DNA from: Candidatus Doudnabacteria bacterium RIFCSPHIGHO2_02_FULL_43_13b
GTDB lineage: Bacteria; Patescibacteriota; Doudnabacteria; UBA920; O2-02-FULL-48-8
NCBI GenBank assembly: GCA_001777655.1
Contig: MFER01000001.1
Coordinates: 1 to 42,624, forward strand
Reading direction: 5' to 3'
Length of the DNA: 42,624 nt
The position numbers and the translations under genes were made by a program. The notes under the pieces are model-generated. The model did not search any database. It saw nothing but the letters and a program-made list of their open reading frames with translations, and was not told the DNA's origin. This document shows, piece after piece, positions 38,577 to 42,624 of the stretch (its first letter is position 1; the number at the start of each line of letters is the position of its first letter).

Positions 38577-40076
38577 TTAAGAATTATCGGCGAAACTGAA
38601 ATCAATGTCCACTACGTCCCCATTGATAATGGTATCAACAACATCGTGTATTTTTTCTTTCAAAACTTTTACCTGTTCGTCTAATTGTAAAATACCCATT
38701 TTTTCATTCACCTGAAAATCTCGCTTCTCAATTGCCCCGAAATCGCCATTGCCAATCTTATAGTTAATGGGGACGTAGTAATATTTTGCTATTTCTTTTT
38801 GTTTCGCTTCAGAGAAGAATGGGATTTTTACTTCGGACCAATATTTCATCGCAAGGCTTCCACCTTGCCCACCAACAGAAATATAATCGAGAATACCAAG
38901 ATTGCGAAGATAACGCAAAAAACAACAGACAAAGGCACTTTCGATTTTGTTATGATCTTTTTTGTTTAGTACGATTCCGTGAATGTTGGTTAGCGTGCGT
39001 TGCTTAGGATTTGCAAACATCATACATTTGCCAACCGACCCCTCTGCCGAAAATATAATATCTCCTTCCGAGATAGCAGAAAGCTTTCGTGAATTACCGA
39101 GATACTCGTATTTTGTAACTGTCCCAAAATCAGACAGGTTAGTCGGTCTAACAAGAGTATAGAAATTTTCTTTTTTTTCTTCAGAATAAATACTATTTCC
39201 GATTGCCGAAACCTGAAGATTTTGCCCCCGCCCAATTTCAAAACCCCACTCTTCGATTGTCCCAACGCCCTTTGTGTAGTTTTTAATCGAGAACTGTTTT
39301 TTTGCATAATCTTCACAATAAAATCCTGCGTCAATTCTCGATGTTAAAAGTATTTGTCGTAAATCAGGAAATTGATATTTGAAATCTTTCTTGGTTTGAT
39401 TCGAAGAAATTTCTGTCTCGATGAGGGCAAATATTCGATTCTCATTCTCTTTGATCTTCTTTTCTTTATTGATTGTAATTCGCATAAGGGTTTCCAGATA
39501 TGTGATCACTTGATCAGAATTTTTTTGGTTTGGAAGTGGTATTAAACAATCAAGGAATAACTTTTTTGCGTGTAGAATCGTTGCTCCCCTTGAAACAAGA
39601 AAATTTAACTGTGTTCTAAAAAAATCGTGTTTCAAAAAAGCAAACAAATAATACTTGCCCTGATCAACCGGCAACTTATACAAACCGCCCGATAACATAT
39701 GGTCAGGATAGTTCTTATCTAAAATAACAGTTTCACCGATATTTGAATCCTTAGATATTATTAAATCGCCCTCTTTTAATTTGAGGTCAACAAATTTATT
39801 TGGCAGGATCGGAATAACGCTATCACCAGAAAAACTTAACAAAAAACTATCTTGTTGGAGGGCTTTATTTCTTATGAAGTATTTATAAGACTTCCGAAGA
39901 TAGGCGTCAGAACCAACCTCCTCACCATTTACTAAATCTCCTGCCAAAAAGTCTTGAACTGGCTTTGAGTCCTTGCCGCCCAAAATGACTTTTTTGTAAT
40001 TGTGGGGGGAGAAAGATGCTTTATTCTTCAGAACCTCGAAGATATTTACTTTTTGTGGAACATCAACGTAACGCAT
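38577..40076 (-). CDS. Restriction-modification specificity (S) subunit
   Basis: 499 residues with two target-recognition domains in tandem. The first spans about 1-200 (IPILPNKFVDLKLKEGDLIISKD...LKHDFFRTQLNFLVSRGATILHAKKLFLDCLIPLP) and ends in a conserved helix (SDQVITYLETLMRITINKEKKIKENENRIF). The second, about 245-480, repeats the pattern (LSAISEGDIIFSAEGSVGKCMMF...SEVKIPFFSEAKQKEIAKYY). This is the HsdS layout for a bipartite DNA site. It follows the R-M gene by one base gap, so the two are one unit. The recognition sequence cannot be deduced. Confidence 0.88.
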   Translation of the reverse strand: MRYVDVPQKVNIFEVLKNKASFSPHNYKKVILGGKDSKPVQDFLAGDLVNGEEVGSDAYLRKSYKYFIRNKALQQDSFLLSFSGDSVIPILPNKFVDLKLKEGDLIISKDSNIGETVILDKNYPDHMLSGGLYKLPVDQGKYYLFAFLKHDFFRTQLNFLVSRGATILHAKKLFLDCLIPLPNQKNSDQVITYLETLMRITINKEKKIKENENRIFALIETEISSNQTKKDFKYQFPDLRQILLTSRIDAGFYCEDYAKKQFSIKNYTKGVGTIEEWGFEIGRGQNLQVSAIGNSIYSEEKKENFYTLVRPTNLSDFGTVTKYEYLGNSRKLSAISEGDIIFSAEGSVGKCMMFANPKQRTLTNIHGIVLNKKDHNKIESAFVCCFLRYLRNLGILDYISVGGQGGSLAMKYWSEVKIPFFSEAKQKEIAKYYYVPINYKIGNGDFGAIEKRDFQVNEKMGILQLDEQVKVLKEKIHDVVDTIINGDVVDIDFSFADNS

Positions 40077-40077
40077 A

Positions 40078-42264
40078 TTATTTCAAGAATAATTTTTTCA
40101 CGAGTTCTTCTTGAGATAAAGTCCATTTCCTGAAATCTGACACCGTTTGCGTAAATTCTTCGTCAAGAACGGACTCGCCTTGTTCGTTAATAACAATCTC
40201 AAAACTTTTCTCGTCTATCTTATAAACAGGGTTAAAGAATTTGACTCTGTTGGAAGTTCTTACCTCATATCCAATTAGTTGAATATCTTTCACAAAAATC
40301 TCATAGCCATTCCTATTCAGCTTTTCCAATTCCTCGTCAGTCGGTTTATATGCGACGACGAGGGTGGTATTTACTCCTGTTTCCGCAAATATATTTGGCG
40401 GCAAATCAAACAGCCCAACAATTCGTACTTTGCTTGCCAGCCATTTACGCGCAATCTCCCAACGATCTATTGAAGCGATGGAATTAGACAATACAATACC
40501 TAACCTCCCATGAGTTTTGAGAATTCTGTATGCGTTTTCAAGAAAGAGTAGCCCCGGATCCATCCAATTTCCAGAGCGAGCAATATCCCAAAGCTCATAG
40601 AGTTCAACCATTGCTTTCTCACTCTCATTTTTCGGTTCAATTTTTCTATTCTCTCCAAAGGGCGGATTAGTCAAAACAACATCAAACTTCATTAATTTTG
40701 TTTCATCTACCCAGTTATCCCAATTGCCATTTTTATGGAGTTTCGCATCCAAAGATACAAGTTCCTTTTTCGTATTGAATTTGTAAAGCAACGAGCCTTT
40801 GTCGGCTTGATATTTTAGAGTTGCGTTGCCGTCGCCATTTAGGAGCATATTCAACTGGGCTAATTTTATCATTTGGTCATCATTATCAATTCCAAAAATA
40901 TTGTGGTCATCCAGCTTGCCTTTTGCATTTACGAAACTCATCGAAAGAAAGTCGGCAATACCAACCGTGGGGTCAATAATTGTTTCGCCCATCCCCGGAT
41001 TAACTATCTTTACCAAGAAATCAATAATTCTAAGTGGTGTAATAAATTGTGCTTTTTCTGCCTTTTTAAATTCATTAGCAAATTTATAGAAAACTAACTG
41101 GTATAAATCAGTGTCGGCCGACTTGATGAAACTATAATCTTGCAAGTTTTCAACGACAGAGCCGATGGCCCTAACATGACTTTCGTCTTGCCAGTTAATA
41201 GTTGCTGTGTCTACCTGTTTAAGGATAATGTTATATTTTTCAGCAGCATTATTGTAAAGTTCCCTGATTCGCTCAACGAAAGAGCGTACATTCTCATCGC
41301 TTAATCTGAAAAATTGTTTTTCTGCGTCAGTAATGAAGAAGCTCAAAACAGCTTTTTCTGGTTGTGTTTGATAAAATTTCAGATGTCTTTTGTCAGAAGT
41401 GGTTTTTTTATATTCTTCGCTCCGCTTCTCATCAAAAATTTTTAAAGCAAGCATTTCAATCAGAATTTCATAACCGCGAGGGTTATTACCAAGCCCAACC
41501 CTATCAAGGGTTTTTAGAATATTTGAAATAGCCTGATTGATCTGTGAACTTGCGGCTCCCGTAATTGGATCAAGATCATCAACTGTACGCTTACTCCTAT
41601 CAATCTCGAGCGTAGTATTGATTCTTTTTTGGAGAGCATCGAAGGAAGGAACGTAGGTATAACTGTCAGTTAGATCGAGAGAGAGTTGTGTTGTTGAGCT
41701 TTTGTCCCCTTTTTGGTTTTTTGATTCGTCATATCGCAAAACCGCACCGTTTTTTCTCTGGAAAATATAGAGCCTCTCACTATCGTAGTAAAAACCGAGG
41801 CAATAGTTACTCTCGGATTCTTTTAGCTCCGCTTTTACTTGCGAGGTGAAAACAGTCTTGATGTCTTTGCCGTCAGACTTTTTAAATTCGATCGTTCCAA
41901 TAAGATGCTGTCTTAACCACTCGACCGCATCATCGTCTTTTGATTTTCTCCACTTCTCATAAAAATCAATCCATTTCTTGTCATCAAAAATACAAGCGTC
42001 AATTTTTATCGGCGCGGAATTTTTATTCCCCTTTGGGAAATAAATTTCTGCGCCCAAGTAATCTTTTGAGTACAGACCGCTATGAGTCAGTGTAAAAATA
42101 AATTGCCATTTGTAATATTCTTCGCTTAGTTCTCCTTTTTTATTTTTCAGCGATATTTCTGTGAGATATTTACCATCAACAGGAACAAGTGAACGCTCCA
42201 AGATCAGCGTCTTTCTATATTTTGCATCAAATTCATTTTTTGCTTGTAAAAAAGTTTGGGCCAT
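40078..42264 (-). CDS. Combined restriction-methylation subunit (BcgI-like N6-adenine methylase with nuclease domain)
   Basis: A 728-residue protein in three parts. The N-terminal 170 residues look like a type I R-subunit N-terminal nuclease of the PD-(D/E)xK kind: KIDACIFDDKKW (about 86-97), TIEFKK (about 122-127) and QVKAELK. A helical bundle follows (about 235-390). The methylase core has IDPTVGIADFL (about 429-439; motif I, altered from the usual DPACGTG) and TNPPFGEN (about 530-537; motif IV). A separate S subunit follows and no HsdR is in the window. RM plus S in two genes is the BcgI-type (type IIB) arrangement. An alternative is a type I methylase with an HsdR outside the window. A regulator gene lies 3 bases upstream. 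Confidence 0.8.
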   Translation of the reverse strand: MAQTFLQAKNEFDAKYRKTLILERSLVPVDGKYLTEISLKNKKGELSEEYYKWQFIFTLTHSGLYSKDYLGAEIYFPKGNKNSAPIKIDACIFDDKKWIDFYEKWRKSKDDDAVEWLRQHLIGTIEFKKSDGKDIKTVFTSQVKAELKESESNYCLGFYYDSERLYIFQRKNGAVLRYDESKNQKGDKSSTTQLSLDLTDSYTYVPSFDALQKRINTTLEIDRSKRTVDDLDPITGAASSQINQAISNILKTLDRVGLGNNPRGYEILIEMLALKIFDEKRSEEYKKTTSDKRHLKFYQTQPEKAVLSFFITDAEKQFFRLSDENVRSFVERIRELYNNAAEKYNIILKQVDTATINWQDESHVRAIGSVVENLQDYSFIKSADTDLYQLVFYKFANEFKKAEKAQFITPLRIIDFLVKIVNPGMGETIIDPTVGIADFLSMSFVNAKGKLDDHNIFGIDNDDQMIKLAQLNMLLNGDGNATLKYQADKGSLLYKFNTKKELVSLDAKLHKNGNWDNWVDETKLMKFDVVLTNPPFGENRKIEPKNESEKAMVELYELWDIARSGNWMDPGLLFLENAYRILKTHGRLGIVLSNSIASIDRWEIARKWLASKVRIVGLFDLPPNIFAETGVNTTLVVAYKPTDEELEKLNRNGYEIFVKDIQLIGYEVRTSNRVKFFNPVYKIDEKSFEIVINEQGESVLDEEFTQTVSDFRKWTLSQEELVKKLFLK

Positions 42265-42267
42265 AAG

Positions 42268-42465
42268 CTATTTTGTGTTCAATAAATTATCCACAGTTAC
42301 ACCTAACGCTTTGGCTATCGCGTTCAATGTTTCTACGCGTGGATTTAGAGTTGCGCCGGACTCAATCTTGATAATCGTGTTATATGTAACTTCGGCGAGT
42401 TTAGAAAGCTTATCCTGCGAGATGCCCTTTTTCTTGCGATATTTTTTGATGTTTTGGGCAATCAT
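42268..42465 (-). CDS. XRE/Cro-type regulator of the R-M operon (C-protein-like)
   Basis: A 65-residue helix-turn-helix protein (MIAQNIKKYRKKKGISQDKLSKLAEVTYNTIIKIESGATLNPRVETLNAIAKALGV). Its size and its position directly ahead of the R-M gene fit a controller (C) protein, which delays restriction until methylation is established. An 18-bp perfect palindrome lies 20 bases upstream of the start and is the likely binding site. Confidence 0.85.
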   Translation of the reverse strand: MIAQNIKKYRKKKGISQDKLSKLAEVTYNTIIKIESGATLNPRVETLNAIAKALGVTVDNLLNTK

Positions 42466-42484
42466 ATTAAAATGGTCGGTGTGG

Positions 42485-42502
42485 GTAGTAAATATTTACT
42501 AC
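42485..42502. promoter_or_regulatory. Palindromic operator for the R-M regulator
   Basis: GTAGTAAATATTTACTAC is a perfect 18-bp palindrome upstream of the regulator gene. It overlaps the -35 box of the rightward promoter. Confidence 0.65.
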
Positions 42503-42523
42503 TAAATTGTGATATACTATAAT
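42495..42523 (+). promoter_or_regulatory. Rightward promoter at the window end
   Basis: TTTACT (42495-42500), a 17-base spacer, TATAAT (42518-42523). It points out of the R-M operon into sequence (42524-42624) where I see no gene. Confidence 0.5.
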
Positions 42524-42624
42524 TGAAATATGTTATCCACACCTATATACATAATATCATACTTTCTAAACTTGTCCCAAATAGGGAGTTCCGCAAACTT
42601 GCCCGCGCACTGGGAGGGTGGGGC

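Noticed and set aside
38210-38605. 131-codon ORF in the palindrome-rich spacer
   Set aside because: The translation is low-complexity and follows the palindromes; it overlaps real genes at both ends.
42287-42541. Two perfect DnaA-box-like TTATCCACA sites (42287-42295 and 42533-42541)
   Set aside because: Only two sites, one inside the regulator's coding sequence, with no dnaA, dnaN or AT-rich unwinding region nearby; not enough for a replication origin.

Overview
This window looks like a chromosome segment of a Candidate Phyla Radiation (Patescibacteria) bacterium, probably of the Parcubacteria type. That placement is an inference. It rests on the compact gene order, the scarcity of Shine-Dalgarno sites, the many membrane-anchored proteins with calcium-loop repeats, a reduced VirB4/VirB6/PrgI/M15 secretion cassette, and the small palindromic repeats throughout. 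The standard genetic code fits, because TGA works as a stop.

Layout: (1) 1-1790 (minus): a cobalamin-riboswitch leader with its own promoter, then a small lipoprotein, then a secreted alpha/alpha-toroid protein cut by the window edge. Together they suggest a B12-repressed surface unit resembling transcobalamin. (2) 1806-4789 (plus): a promoter-to-terminator non-coding RNA candidate, then an O-antigen ligase/TPR membrane protein. (3) 4779-7642 (minus): an M24 peptidase, then rplT-rpmI-infC with a structured leader and a non-AUG infC start, then tmRNA (ssrA) and smpB. (4) 7665-14204 (plus): a second structured RNA candidate, argS, a T-box-like leader, ileS carrying a complete histidine-phosphatase domain, and a short recO. 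(5) 14211-21388: a 137-bp palindromic element at a start codon, a DUF11-like surface protein, a LysM/M23 peptidase (minus), a UvrD/PcrA helicase, a GIY-YIG protein, rsmA (ksgA) and a small coiled-coil protein. (6) 21428-33541 (plus): a type IV secretion-like cluster (calcium-loop protein, secreted protein, VirB6-like, unknown, PIN, PrgI, TraC-like, VirB4, M15 peptidase). (7) 33571-37748: another palindromic element, a beta-propeller lipidless membrane protein, two GC-rich small genes with strong ribosome-binding sites (minus), recG (minus) and tRNA-Arg(GCG). (8) 37753-42523 (minus): a small membrane protein, a palindrome-rich spacer, and a BcgI-like restriction-modification operon with a Cro/C-type regulator and a palindromic operator.

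A theme of the window is short palindromes. At least two families (called A and B here) have inserted in frame into argS, ileS, pcrA, rsmA and a secretion-cluster gene, and they also fill intergenic gaps. A separate group of dyad elements sits directly in front of start codons, and two of these have apparent target-site duplications that include the ATG. The most unusual single gene is ileS: the phosphatase domain lies between the two CxxC halves of its zinc-knuckle region, and its catalytic residues are intact.
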